Below, piece by piece: positions 33,017 through 41,801 of a DNA stretch of 41,924 nt (positions are counted from its first letter, which is position 1; every line of letters begins with the position of its first letter). The notes under the pieces were generated by a model. The model saw only the letters and a program-made list of their open reading frames with translations, was not told where the DNA came from and made no database searches. The DNA lies in the NCBI GenBank assembly GCA_943322985.2, contig CALPGA020000009.1:1-41924 (forward strand), written 5' to 3'. Source of the stretch: Candidatus Finniella inopinata. Lineage in GTDB: Bacteria > Pseudomonadota > Alphaproteobacteria > Paracaedibacterales > CAITNM01. Position numbers and translations under genes: made by a program.

Positions 33017-34069
33017 TTATTCATTCCAAGGATTAGCAATTGATTCACCATTTTCACTTGTTTTAGGAAAGATAAAATTATTTCTGTACCCTATATCAAG
33101 CGTGTATTTTGCCAAATTTTCTGCTTTTTCTTGGGTGAGGGTAAAGATTTCTTTGTAATATTTTGCAAGTGCCTTTTCAGCAATAGGGTATTGTGCTTGT
33201 ATTTTTTTATAAAGGGCTAAATATTTTTTTCCTGTGCGCGACCATACTAATAATCCAGAATTAATTTCTTCTCTTGAATTGTAAGCATTATTAACAGCCC
33301 ATGGTCTGAGAGCAACGTTTCCCCATGTAATATTGGTTCCCGCTCGTAAATGTCCTGTTTGTTGCATTGAACCATCTTCTCTACCATCTCCTAAAGTATC
33401 GTCAAGTAAATTGGCTAACACCTGCACTTGTTGTGGTAATGCATTCTTTGCTGGTTCAGAATTTGAAGAAAAGCTGACTAAACAACATGGTTTGTTTTCT
33501 TGAGATCTCGCCGCATAAATTTCCCAGTTGTTTAAAAGCTTGTAAGGTTTTCCTATATTAATGGCCCAAATTTCCTTTGAAGATATTTGCTGGAAAATTA
33601 TAGGAGCGCAAATATGCGTCTCAATAATTGGTTTTATTGATTGTGCATTTATGGCGCTATCAAATTCTTCTTTAGACATGGTCTCATCAATAGAATATAC
33701 CCTATATACTGATCGGCTACTAAGAGTGGCATCCATGATAACGAGGCGTTTATTGATAACTGAATCGCGCTGCCAGTAATACGTAGGAGAATATTTTTTT
33801 TTGATTTTTTCAAAAAAAGTTTCGTCAATGGTTAAATTGGATTCTGTTCCTTGAAACAGAATTAATATCTCTTCATCTTTTGAAAGTAAATTCTTAGGAA
33901 AGCTTTGCACATTTTCCATTGGAGAATTAAATGCTGCGTTTGCCATAGAAAGAATTTTCTCAGCAATTTCCTTTGTGCATTGTTCTTTGTTGGTTATATC
34001 AATCTTTGGCCAAGTTGCTGCTGATAAAGATGCAAACAGCGTGATCAATACTAGAAATATTTTATGCAC
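33017..34069 (-). CDS. Secreted protein of unknown function
   Basis: A 350-residue protein with GTG start and a signal peptide (HKIFLVLITLFASLSAA, then TWPKID). The exported part has a mixed alpha/beta look. The stretch LDDTLGDGREDGSMQQTGHL, then RPWAVNNAYNSREEINSGLLVWSRTGKKYLALY, is the most distinctive, with one Asp-rich and one Trp-rich segment. No family recognised. It lies between the secreted glycosyltransferase and secA on the same strand; the gap to secA is 26 bp, so it may be read through from secA. Confidence 0.6.
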   Translation of the reverse strand: MHKIFLVLITLFASLSAATWPKIDITNKEQCTKEIAEKILSMANAAFNSPMENVQSFPKNLLSKDEEILILFQGTESNLTIDETFFEKIKKKYSPTYYWQRDSVINKRLVIMDATLSSRSVYRVYSIDETMSKEEFDSAINAQSIKPIIETHICAPIIFQQISSKEIWAINIGKPYKLLNNWEIYAARSQENKPCCLVSFSSNSEPAKNALPQQVQVLANLLDDTLGDGREDGSMQQTGHLRAGTNITWGNVALRPWAVNNAYNSREEINSGLLVWSRTGKKYLALYKKIQAQYPIAEKALAKYYKEIFTLTQEKAENLAKYTLDIGYRNNFIFPKTSENGESIANPWNE

Positions 34070-34095
34070 AATATTTTCTTTCTAGTAAGTTACTC

Positions 34096-36804
34096 CTAGC
34101 TCAATGCTCCATGACAATGTTTGAATTTTTTGCCTGAATTGCAAGGGCAGGGGGAATTCCTAGAAATTCTCTCTTGCGCTGGTGCTGCAGGAGCACTAGG
34201 CGCCATGAAGCTAGGAGCTATAGGTTCTGGTGCTGCTTCAACTTCAGAGCCGTCTTCAGAATAATTCACATGAAGTTTTGAAAAGTCTACTTGTCCAAGC
34301 ATTTCTTCCAATGCTACTTCAACAGGAGCCGACGTTTTAAAGTGATGCAGGGTGCTTAAAAAATCAACCTTTAGGCGGCTCATCATCATGGTGAATTGGT
34401 TGAATGCCTCTCGCTTATATTCGTTCAAAGGGTTCCCCTGGGCATAGGCACGCAGGTTAATGCCATGACGAATGTGGTCAAGACAAAGCAAGTGGTCTTT
34501 CCAGTGTTGGTCAAGAATACGTAGCAATATGCTTTTTTCAGCGTGGCGCACTGCCATGTCACCAAGGGTTGCTTCTAGCTTTTGCGCGCGTTCATTTGCT
34601 AAATCAATAACTTTTTGAGTTAGGAATGCGGCCGAAACATTGGACATGGCTTTGAGTTCGTGAATATCTAAACGCATATCAAATACGGTTTTGCATTCTT
34701 GTTCTAAGGCATCAAAATCCCAATTATTGGCAACTGTATCGGAAGGCAAATGTCCTAGCACTAGTTCTTCGGCTACACAGGTGCGAATTTCTTCGACCAT
34801 TTCTTTAATGCTTTCGTTGTCCATTAATTCGCGACGTTGGCCATACACAATTTTACGTTGGTCGTTCATGACGTCGTCGTAACGAAGCAGGTGCTTTCTA
34901 ATGTCGAAGTTTCTAGCTTCAACGCGTTGCTGCGCTTTTTCTAGTGACTTGCTAATATAACGGTGTGAAATTGCTTCATCTTCCTGAGCGCCCATTTTGC
35001 GTAAGTAGTCGCGTAATTTATCGGTTGCTGCGAATATGCGCATTAGATCATCATCAAGAGAAATGAAAAACTTGGAAGCGCCTGGGTCACCCTGGCGTCC
35101 GGCACGGCCACGTAGCTGGTTGTCAATACGTCGGCTTTCGTGGCGTTCTGTTCCAATAATGTAGAGGCCACCAGCTGCAATAACTTTTGCTTCGTCGGCT
35201 GTTACTTCGTCCCTAATGCGTTGAATAGCAGCATCTCGGGCTGGGCCTTCTGGTAATTCGGCCAGTTCAAGCTTAACGCGCATTTCCCAGTTTCCGCCAA
35301 GTTTAATGTCGGTACCGCGTCCTGCCATGTTTGTGGCAACGGTAACGGCGCCGCTTTGACCGGCTTCTGCAATAATGCTGGCTTCACGTTCATGGTGACG
35401 AGCGTTTAATACTTGGTGCTTAACACCTTCAACCGTTAAAATGGTCGCAAGTAATTCTGACTTTTCGATGCTAGTTGTTCCAATAAGTACAGGTTGTCCA
35501 CGTTCTTGGCATTCACGCACTAATTTAGCTACCGCTTTATATTTTTCAGGCGCTGTTAGGTAAATTTCATCGTCTGCATCAACGCGTGTAACCTTGCGGT
35601 TGGTTGGAATTTCAACAACTTGTAGTTTATAAATTTCATCAAATTCAGGCGCTTCTGTCATGGCAGTTCCCGCCATACCGCCTAATTTAGGGTAAAGGCG
35701 GAAGAAATTCTGATAGGTTATGGATGCTAAAGTTTGATTTTCTTCGGCAATTTGAACCTTTTCTTTGGCTTCAATTGCTTGGTGTAAGCCATCTGAATAG
35801 CGACGACCTTCCATCATACGGCCGGTGAATTCATCGATAATAATAACTTCACCATTGCGAACGATGTATTCAATATCACGGGTATATAATTTATGCGCCT
35901 TTAGGGCTGCTTGCACGTGGTGAATAACTGAAATGCTTTGCACATCATATAAACCGTAGTCTTTAATGATGCCTTTTTCCCGCAGGGCTTTTTCAATTTT
36001 TTCGATGCCTGATTCGGTCATCATGACGCTGTGTTGTTTTTCGTCTTTTTCGTAATCAGCTTCATCTAGAACATGAATTACATCGTTAATTTTTGCGTAT
36101 AGTTCAGAAGAATCTTCAGCTGATCCTGAAATAATAAGAGGTGTTCTTGCTTCATCAATAAGAATGCTGTCAACTTCGTCGACAATGACGTAATTAAAAT
36201 CACGCATCACAAGGTCTGATTTGCGGAATTTCATATTGTCGCGCAAATAATCAAAGCCAAATTCGTGGTTTGTACCATAGGTAATATCGCATGCGTAGGC
36301 TGCGCGGCGTTGATCATCACTAAGTTCATGGTAGATGCCAGCTGCGGTTAGGCCTAAGAAACGGTAAATTCCCCCCATCCATTCAACGTCACGTTTAACT
36401 AGATAATCGTTGATGGTAACAAGGTGAGCGCCTTTACCTGATAGGGCATTTAAATACATTGGTAGAGTTGCAACCAGGGTTTTACCTTCACCTGTCTTCA
36501 TTTCAGCAAGCATGCCCTTATGCAAAACCATACCGCCAATAAGCTGCACATCAAATGGGCGCATTCCTAAAACGCGTTTTGATGCTTCACGTACATTGGC
36601 AAAGGCTTCTGGTAAAAGGTCATCAAGCGTTTCACCGTTTGCAATACGTTCTTTAAAACGCAGGGTGTTTTCACGAAGCTGATCATCAGTCAAGGTTTGA
36701 TAATGACTTTCTAGTGCATTAATTTTTACAACGACTTTTGTAAGTTGCTTAACTAAACGATCATTTGCAGAGCCAAAAAAACTACGCATCAAACTAGAAA
36801 ACAT
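34096..36804 (-). CDS. secA: Protein translocase ATPase SecA
   Basis: A 902-residue SecA, the motor that pushes preproteins through SecYEG. Walker A MKTGEGKTLVATLP, Walker B-like VDEVDSILIDEARTPLI, helicase motifs TNMAGRGTDIKLGG and RRIDNQLRGRAGRQGDPG, scaffold HWKDHLLCLDHIRHGINLR, and the C-terminal zinc site SPCPCNSGKKFKHCHG that binds SecB and phospholipid. Full length. It diverges from the parvulin lipoprotein gene across 137 bp. Given the many secreted proteins here, it is the key export component in the window. Confidence 0.98.
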   Translation of the reverse strand: MFSSLMRSFFGSANDRLVKQLTKVVVKINALESHYQTLTDDQLRENTLRFKERIANGETLDDLLPEAFANVREASKRVLGMRPFDVQLIGGMVLHKGMLAEMKTGEGKTLVATLPMYLNALSGKGAHLVTINDYLVKRDVEWMGGIYRFLGLTAAGIYHELSDDQRRAAYACDITYGTNHEFGFDYLRDNMKFRKSDLVMRDFNYVIVDEVDSILIDEARTPLIISGSAEDSSELYAKINDVIHVLDEADYEKDEKQHSVMMTESGIEKIEKALREKGIIKDYGLYDVQSISVIHHVQAALKAHKLYTRDIEYIVRNGEVIIIDEFTGRMMEGRRYSDGLHQAIEAKEKVQIAEENQTLASITYQNFFRLYPKLGGMAGTAMTEAPEFDEIYKLQVVEIPTNRKVTRVDADDEIYLTAPEKYKAVAKLVRECQERGQPVLIGTTSIEKSELLATILTVEGVKHQVLNARHHEREASIIAEAGQSGAVTVATNMAGRGTDIKLGGNWEMRVKLELAELPEGPARDAAIQRIRDEVTADEAKVIAAGGLYIIGTERHESRRIDNQLRGRAGRQGDPGASKFFISLDDDLMRIFAATDKLRDYLRKMGAQEDEAISHRYISKSLEKAQQRVEARNFDIRKHLLRYDDVMNDQRKIVYGQRRELMDNESIKEMVEEIRTCVAEELVLGHLPSDTVANNWDFDALEQECKTVFDMRLDIHELKAMSNVSAAFLTQKVIDLANERAQKLEATLGDMAVRHAEKSILLRILDQHWKDHLLCLDHIRHGINLRAYAQGNPLNEYKREAFNQFTMMMSRLKVDFLSTLHHFKTSAPVEVALEEMLGQVDFSKLHVNYSEDGSEVEAAPEPIAPSFMAPSAPAAPAQERISRNSPCPCNSGKKFKHCHGALS

Positions 36805-36941
36805 AAAACCCTTAATGTGTTAGATTTATAACAATTTCACCCAGTATACTTAGATTGTGCAAAAATGGCTACTCATTGCATACTGATATGCTATAGTATG
36901 TTCACAATTTAGTTACTTAAACGTAAAAAAGGGTACTCTAC

Positions 36942-38753
36942 ATGAAAAAAGTAATAGGTCAATTAAGTCTGGCTTTGTTGTTGGCATTATCTACTGCTTG
37001 CGAGAAAAAAGATGAAAAAGTAAACGAGCCTGCGAAAGAAGAACTTCAAAAAGGCGAAGCAGCTACTGCTGATGCTATAAAAGTTGAAGATGTTCCTCAA
37101 GGCGAGCAAGCAAAAGTTGTTGCGGAATTTCCAGACGGAACAAAAATGACAATGGGGCAGGTTTACGAACAATTAAATCTTTTGCCATCAGAAGTTAAAG
37201 ATCGTCCGTTTTCAAAGCTTTATGCGGCCTTATTACGTCGTTTGATTGATACTCATATACTGAACAAAGCTGCTGCAGGTCTTGGTCTAGATAAAGACGC
37301 AGGTGTTCTTGAGCAAATGAACAAAAATGCAGAAACAATGCTGCAAAAATTGTTTATCGAAGGTGAAGTTACAAAGTTACTAACTGATGATGAGCTAAAA
37401 AAGAATTTCGAAGAGCTAAAAGCTAAACTTCCAAAAGATGAAATGGAAGTGCAACTAAAGCATATTTTAGTGAAAAGCAAAGAAGATGCTGAAGCTATTG
37501 TTAAAGAATTAGAAAAAGATCCTTCAAAATTTGAAGATACAGCAAAACAAAAATCAATTGACCCACAGACAAAAGCTAACGGTGGCAGTTTAGGTTATGT
37601 TCGCAAAGCTGATTTGCCAGAAGCATTTGCTAAAGTTGTTTTTGAAGCAAAAGCAGGAGCAGTATTGCCACAAGCAATTGACATGGGGCCAAATGGTTTC
37701 AGCGTTGTTCTTGTTGGTGAGAAGCGCCCAGTAGAAGCGCCAAAATTTGAACAAGTTAAAGCAGAGCTTTCAAAGGCATTAATGGCTAAGTATGCAGTTG
37801 AAGTCATCAGCAAAATTAAAAAGCAAGCTGGTGTTGAAGTTACTGGTCTTGATGGCAAGCCAATCGTTGAAAAAACGCCAGAACAAATGAAGGAAGACGC
37901 TGAAAAAGGCGTGAAGAAACCAGAAGTTGATTTGTCAAAACTTGATGAAACAATGGTTATTGCTAAATTTAAAGATGGTCACACAGTTACTTTAAAAGAC
38001 GTTAAGGAAGCAGTAAAAACATTGCCACCTCAACTTAAAGCAGCTCCATTTGGTGAGATTTTTGAACCATTAGCACTTCGTCTTGTTGACATGAAGCTTA
38101 TTTTAGATGCGGCGAAAGCTTCTGGTCTTGAAAAAGAGAAAACGACAGTTAAAAAGCTAGAAGATGTTCGTTCAGCAACATTGCACAAAGCTTTCTTGGA
38201 TAAAAAGGTTGTTGAGCTTGTAAATGACGCCATGCTTAAAACGAAATACCAAGAGCTGATGAAACTTCTTCCTAAGAACCAAATGGAGGTGCGTTTGCGC
38301 CACGTTATGGTTAAAACGAAAGAAGAAGCAGAGGAAGTTATTAAGGATATTAAGTCTGGAAAGTCTTTTGATGATTTAGTAAAAGCTAAGTCAATTGATG
38401 ACAAAACCAAAGAGAAAAAAGGCGAGATTGGTTATGTGAAGAGAGATGAGCTTCCAGCAGACTTTGCAAATGTTGTGTTCTCTGCGGCAAAAGCAACTTT
38501 GGTTCCAAACCCAATAAGCCTTGGTAAACTTGGTTGGAGCGTTGTGCGCGTAGAAGATAAGCGTCCAATTGAACCACCAAAGTTTGACGAAGTAAAAGCA
38601 GAGCTTCAAAAAATAGTTGAACAAGAGAAAATTGTTGAAGTATTAGAAAAGCTACGCACAGACTCAGGCGTTAAAGCGTTTGATATGAGCGGAGGCGCTC
38701 TTAGCCTTAAGGAAGAAGTTCCTCAAGCGCAAGGTGCTGCACCAGCTGCTTAA
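36942..38753 (+). CDS. Lipoprotein with two parvulin (PpiC-type) domains
   Basis: A 603-residue protein with a lipobox ending LLLALSTAC at Cys20. Two parvulin prolyl isomerase domains at about 169-275 (VQLKHILVKSKEDAEAIVKE ... GGSLGYVRKADLPEAF) and 449-560 (VRLRHVMVKTKEEAEEVIKD ... KGEIGYVKRDELPADF). The whole unit is duplicated at an offset of 280 residues, since the pre-domain segments at 58-107 and 338-387 also match. It probably acts as a PrsA/SurA-like periplasmic foldase for exported proteins; it is next to secA. Ala/Pro end. Confidence 0.85.
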   Translation: MKKVIGQLSLALLLALSTACEKKDEKVNEPAKEELQKGEAATADAIKVEDVPQGEQAKVVAEFPDGTKMTMGQVYEQLNLLPSEVKDRPFSKLYAALLRRLIDTHILNKAAAGLGLDKDAGVLEQMNKNAETMLQKLFIEGEVTKLLTDDELKKNFEELKAKLPKDEMEVQLKHILVKSKEDAEAIVKELEKDPSKFEDTAKQKSIDPQTKANGGSLGYVRKADLPEAFAKVVFEAKAGAVLPQAIDMGPNGFSVVLVGEKRPVEAPKFEQVKAELSKALMAKYAVEVISKIKKQAGVEVTGLDGKPIVEKTPEQMKEDAEKGVKKPEVDLSKLDETMVIAKFKDGHTVTLKDVKEAVKTLPPQLKAAPFGEIFEPLALRLVDMKLILDAAKASGLEKEKTTVKKLEDVRSATLHKAFLDKKVVELVNDAMLKTKYQELMKLLPKNQMEVRLRHVMVKTKEEAEEVIKDIKSGKSFDDLVKAKSIDDKTKEKKGEIGYVKRDELPADFANVVFSAAKATLVPNPISLGKLGWSVVRVEDKRPIEPPKFDEVKAELQKIVEQEKIVEVLEKLRTDSGVKAFDMSGGALSLKEEVPQAQGAAPAA

Positions 38754-39440
38754 TTAAATAGCTTTGAATACTAAAAAGGCGCCGGGACGATTCTCGAGCG
38801 CCTTTTTTTCATACCTTGTTACGGGAATATCATCTTCGCTTGGTCGGGGGCATTCAAGAGTGTTGATGGCTTGAAAATGGTTCTTGAAAGTAGCTTGGGC
38901 TGTAATATCTACTATCCATTCCAAATAGGTTGGGTGATCAGTGGCGATTACTAATTCAGCGTTCTTTGCCATTTTTTTATGTAGCTGTAGTAAGTTTTCC
39001 AGGCAAACCACGCGCCGTTTATGGTGGCGCTTTTTTGGCCAGGGGTCAGGAAATAAAATAAACCCTTTTGTAATAACTTGGTCGGGCAGGGCTTTTAACA
39101 ATATATTGGCATCATCAGCAAAAATGCGAATGTTCTGAATGCTTTCTTCCTCAATTTTATTTAATAAAGACGCAATGCCATTCACAAACGGTTCGCAGCC
39201 TATGCATAAGGCATTCGGGTGTTTTTGCGCCTGGTGAGCAATATTTTCTCCGCCACCAAAGCCAATTTCAAAAATAACTTCATTAGGGAATTTTGTTGGT
39301 AAATTTAATGGATCAATCTCTATTGCTTTGAAAAGAGTTTCATACAAGTGTTTCTGATTTTCCTTTAAGGGGCGCGCTTGGCGACGTCCGTAAATGGTGC
39401 GAGTTTTTTGTTGATCCATTATATTCATAGCTTTTTTCAA
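38754..39440 (-). CDS. trmB: tRNA (guanine-N7-)-methyltransferase TrmB
   Basis: A 228-residue class I methyltransferase that makes m7G46 in tRNA. Family regions: RTIYGRRQARPLK, FEIGFGGGENIAHQA (SAM site), CEPFVNGIASLL, and the catalytic FILFPDPWPKKRHHKRR. Start as annotated is TTG 39440; ATG 39428 or 39419 are possible and keep the whole domain. Stop is directly adjacent to the parvulin gene stop, with no gap. The terminator of that gene lies inside the last codons of trmB. Confidence 0.93.
   Translation of the reverse strand: MKKAMNIMDQQKTRTIYGRRQARPLKENQKHLYETLFKAIEIDPLNLPTKFPNEVIFEIGFGGGENIAHQAQKHPNALCIGCEPFVNGIASLLNKIEEESIQNIRIFADDANILLKALPDQVITKGFILFPDPWPKKRHHKRRVVCLENLLQLHKKMAKNAELVIATDHPTYLEWIVDITAQATFKNHFQAINTLECPRPSEDDIPVTRYEKKALENRPGAFLVFKAI
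38773..38809 (+). terminator. Rho-independent terminator of the parvulin gene, inside trmB coding DNA
   Basis: AAAAAGGCGC pairs perfectly with GCGCCTTTTT, enclosing a second stem CGGGA/TCTCG (one G-U) with a CGAT loop and one bulged A, followed by seven T (38803-38809). It lies 20 bp after the parvulin stop, and its sequence encodes the RPGAFLVF end of TrmB on the other strand. The A-run before the stem also makes it usable from the minus side. Confidence 0.85.
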
Positions 39441-39493
39441 TGCCAGATTATTTCACAAAAGAGGTTATGCTGGCAAATGCTGCGTTTTTACAT

Positions 39494-39524
39494 CCCCTCT
39501 TGAATATTAACAGTGATTAGTGAG
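39494..39524 (+). repeat. 31-bp direct repeat, copy 1
   Basis: Begins CCCCTCTTGAATATTAACAG and is identical to 40970-41000. The two copies enclose the secreted protease gene and its terminator, with 1476 bp from copy to copy. Confidence 0.9.
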
Positions 39525-39608
39525 TCTTGTGAGCTTAGATAATATTTTGAGTGTAAATATTAATATAATGTGCTATATGTGTGCATTATTAATTTAAAAA
39601 GGATTGCT

Positions 39609-40826
39609 ATGTTTAGATATTTATTTTTAACAATGTTCTCATTTGTTTCTTTGGTTGAGGGGTCGTTTAGATCACAGCGTGAGCATGAGGCAAGTGAAGA
39701 TGTTGCAAGAGCTCACCCTGGTTTTGGGGCAGCAGTTCTAGTGGTTCAATATGGTCGCGATTTTAATGACGTGAGCATATCTAACGGTATATATATAGCG
39801 CCTGGGAAAGTTTTAACGCATTCTCACGAGCTATTTGAAATTGGTAAAACCTATGTTGTTTCTCCTTTTGCTGGGTTTGAAAAATTTTCTTGTGATGTAG
39901 ATATGACTATTGAAGGAGATAGTTATGTTTGTTCCACTAGATATAATCTTCACAAGTTAGGTAAAGAACACTGTAGAAAAGTTAAAAGTGTAGTATTTCC
40001 AGCAGGTAGAACTGAAATTGCAGATAGTCCTGTAAGACGAGTTTTAGATCCAAATAATCCGCAAAGTCTTGAGTTTGTAGCTAACTATGAAGGATACGTT
40101 AGAAGTGTTGTGAGTGCTCCTGCACCAATCAAAAGGAATGAAGGTCGTGCTGTAATGGGGGCGGATTTTTGTATATTAGACATTAAACCATTTAAAGAAA
40201 GTCATCCGACGGCAGAACTTTATTCAGATGTTACTGCAAAAACAGCAGCGACATTTCCAGTAACAGTATTAGGATATAGCTTTCTGACGCATGTTTTCGA
40301 TGGTAGTGATTACTTGCTGGGTAATACAATGAATGAAGTATTTTTCCAATGCAAAGCCCAAGGATTAAGAGTTGCTAAGCTTGAAATAGGGATGTGTCCT
40401 CGTGTAACAAGCTTTTCACAATTAGTTAGGCCGATTGGTGATAATTTAGTCGCAGAAGCTGTGTGTGGAGTGACAAGCGCAAAGACGGCCAGCATTTCAG
40501 GAGATGAAATTTTTGACAAAGAAAGAACAAATCCTGCAGTCCAAGCGGTTATTGTGAAGGGATTAAGTGGAAGTGGAGTGTATGTTGGTTCTAAATTAAT
40601 TGGCATAGTATCGACCTCCCATAAATGTAACTTGACTGAGTTTATCGAGAGCGAGCTTGGAAAGGCTAAATTAGCAAGAGATATAGCAAAAGTAACAGCT
40701 TTTACAGCTATGCACCCAAGTACAATACCACATCCTCTGCTTAATATTCATCAGTATGTTACTGCTGGTGATGTTGATGCGCTGCTAAGGCCTTCTGTGG
40801 CAAGTGTTGTCCCTGTTGAAGCTTAG
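39609..40826 (+). CDS. Secreted trypsin-like serine protease
   Basis: ATG 39609 is chosen over 39570 because AAGGA (39599-39603) precedes it and a signal peptide follows (MFRYLFLTMFSFVSLVEGS). The 405-residue protein shows a divergent chymotrypsin-fold triad: His71 or 73 in GKVLTHSHEL, Asp186 in GADFCILDI, and Ser320 in KGLSGSGVYV, followed by LIGIVSTSH, the usual strand after the nucleophile. A 31-bp direct repeat lies on each side. After the TAG the frame continues for 16 codons (IASVEGVAAV-like, as the preceding SVASVVPVEA), so the tail may have been shortened. Confidence 0.75.
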   Translation: MFRYLFLTMFSFVSLVEGSFRSQREHEASEDVARAHPGFGAAVLVVQYGRDFNDVSISNGIYIAPGKVLTHSHELFEIGKTYVVSPFAGFEKFSCDVDMTIEGDSYVCSTRYNLHKLGKEHCRKVKSVVFPAGRTEIADSPVRRVLDPNNPQSLEFVANYEGYVRSVVSAPAPIKRNEGRAVMGADFCILDIKPFKESHPTAELYSDVTAKTAATFPVTVLGYSFLTHVFDGSDYLLGNTMNEVFFQCKAQGLRVAKLEIGMCPRVTSFSQLVRPIGDNLVAEAVCGVTSAKTASISGDEIFDKERTNPAVQAVIVKGLSGSGVYVGSKLIGIVSTSHKCNLTEFIESELGKAKLARDIAKVTAFTAMHPSTIPHPLLNIHQYVTAGDVDALLRPSVASVVPVEA

Positions 40827-40908
40827 ACAACGCCTGCAATAGCAAGCGTTGAAGGTGTTGCAGCTGTGGATTTTTAATGAAGTGATGCAGCAAATTAATT
40901 ATTCTTCC

Positions 40909-40954
40909 ACCTTGGGGGCTGTCTTGTTTTTATAAGGCGGTCCCATAGGTTTTT
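40909..40954 (+). terminator. Rho-independent terminator after the protease gene
   Basis: A long hairpin (ACCT/AGGT, TGGG/CCCA with one bulged T, then GGCTGTCTT/AAGGCGGTC with several G-U pairs) followed by five T. It lies between the protease and the second direct repeat, so it moved with the gene. Confidence 0.7.
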
Positions 40955-40969
40955 AGTTTTAGATATTTC

Positions 40970-41000
40970 CCCCTCTTGAATATTAACAGTGATTAGTGAG
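40970..41000 (+). repeat. 31-bp direct repeat, copy 2
   Basis: Identical partner of 39494-39524; it lies 18 bp from the stop of the hydrolase gene on the minus strand. Confidence 0.9.
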
Positions 41001-41018
41001 CGGGGTAGTTAAGAAAAC

Positions 41019-41801
41019 CTAGTTAATTGTATCGTCAATTATTGCACTTTCTTCTGAGGATATACCCAGTACTGCTTTAAAATGATTTATGCCGATAATT
41101 TTGGCTGCTTGAGAAATGTCATGTCCTCCCTCACTTTCAATGGCTTCTTTTACAGTTGAGCTAAAGTACATCTCACCAACTTTTTGTTTAAATAGCTCTC
41201 GAGAGCATTGGTAAACTTTCCCAAAAAGAGGATCATCATTATTAATTGCCATGATAATTGAACGCGGCTTTTGAATATTTTCGTCAGGTATCCAAGGGCA
41301 ACCAGCAAAAAATAGACTGCCACATGGAGATGGAAGGGAATAAGCAAGCATTTGCGCAAAAATCCCACCCTGCGAATAACCAACAAAATGCAAATTTCTT
41401 ACTTCAATCTCTTCTCTTTCTCTAAATGCATTAATTTCACGTGATAAATCATGAAATTGTGGAGCAGCATCTTTTATTTTACTTAAAAGAATAGCCATAT
41501 TTTCAGGGGTTTGGTTTGCAGGTTCTGAGATATGAATTAGATCCGGTAGCAAAGGATTTATATCGAACCAAGAGCGATCTTTTGCTTCTGGAATGTAAAC
41601 AGCAAATTGAGAGCAAGGTGGATGAATATCATTTTCAAGAGCAAAAGCAACCCACTCTCTGCACATTTCTGCGCTTGCTCCAAGGCCATGCAAAAGCACA
41701 AATCCAATTTTTTCATGCGTTGCTGAGGCTATTGCAGCTGAGTGCTGTATCAAAAGTGTATAAATTAAAAAAAATAATTTTAGTTTGCACTTTTTGTACA
41801 T
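41019..41801 (-). CDS. Secreted alpha/beta hydrolase (carboxylesterase/lysophospholipase-like)
   Basis: A 260-residue protein with an N-terminal Lys-rich start and signal peptide (KLFFLIYTLLIQHSAAIASA). The alpha/beta hydrolase landmarks are present: oxyanion-hole VLLHGLGAS, nucleophile elbow GYSQGG with Ser143, acid probably Asp190 in AINNDDP, and His227 in EGGHDIS. The order and spacing fit the phospholipase/carboxylesterase group (COG0400-like). Substrate is unknown; export could suggest host lipids or esters. No start site for a further gene is seen to its right. Confidence 0.8.
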   Translation of the reverse strand: MYKKCKLKLFFLIYTLLIQHSAAIASATHEKIGFVLLHGLGASAEMCREWVAFALENDIHPPCSQFAVYIPEAKDRSWFDINPLLPDLIHISEPANQTPENMAILLSKIKDAAPQFHDLSREINAFREREEIEVRNLHFVGYSQGGIFAQMLAYSLPSPCGSLFFAGCPWIPDENIQKPRSIIMAINNDDPLFGKVYQCSRELFKQKVGEMYFSSTVKEAIESEGGHDISQAAKIIGINHFKAVLGISSEESAIIDDTIN

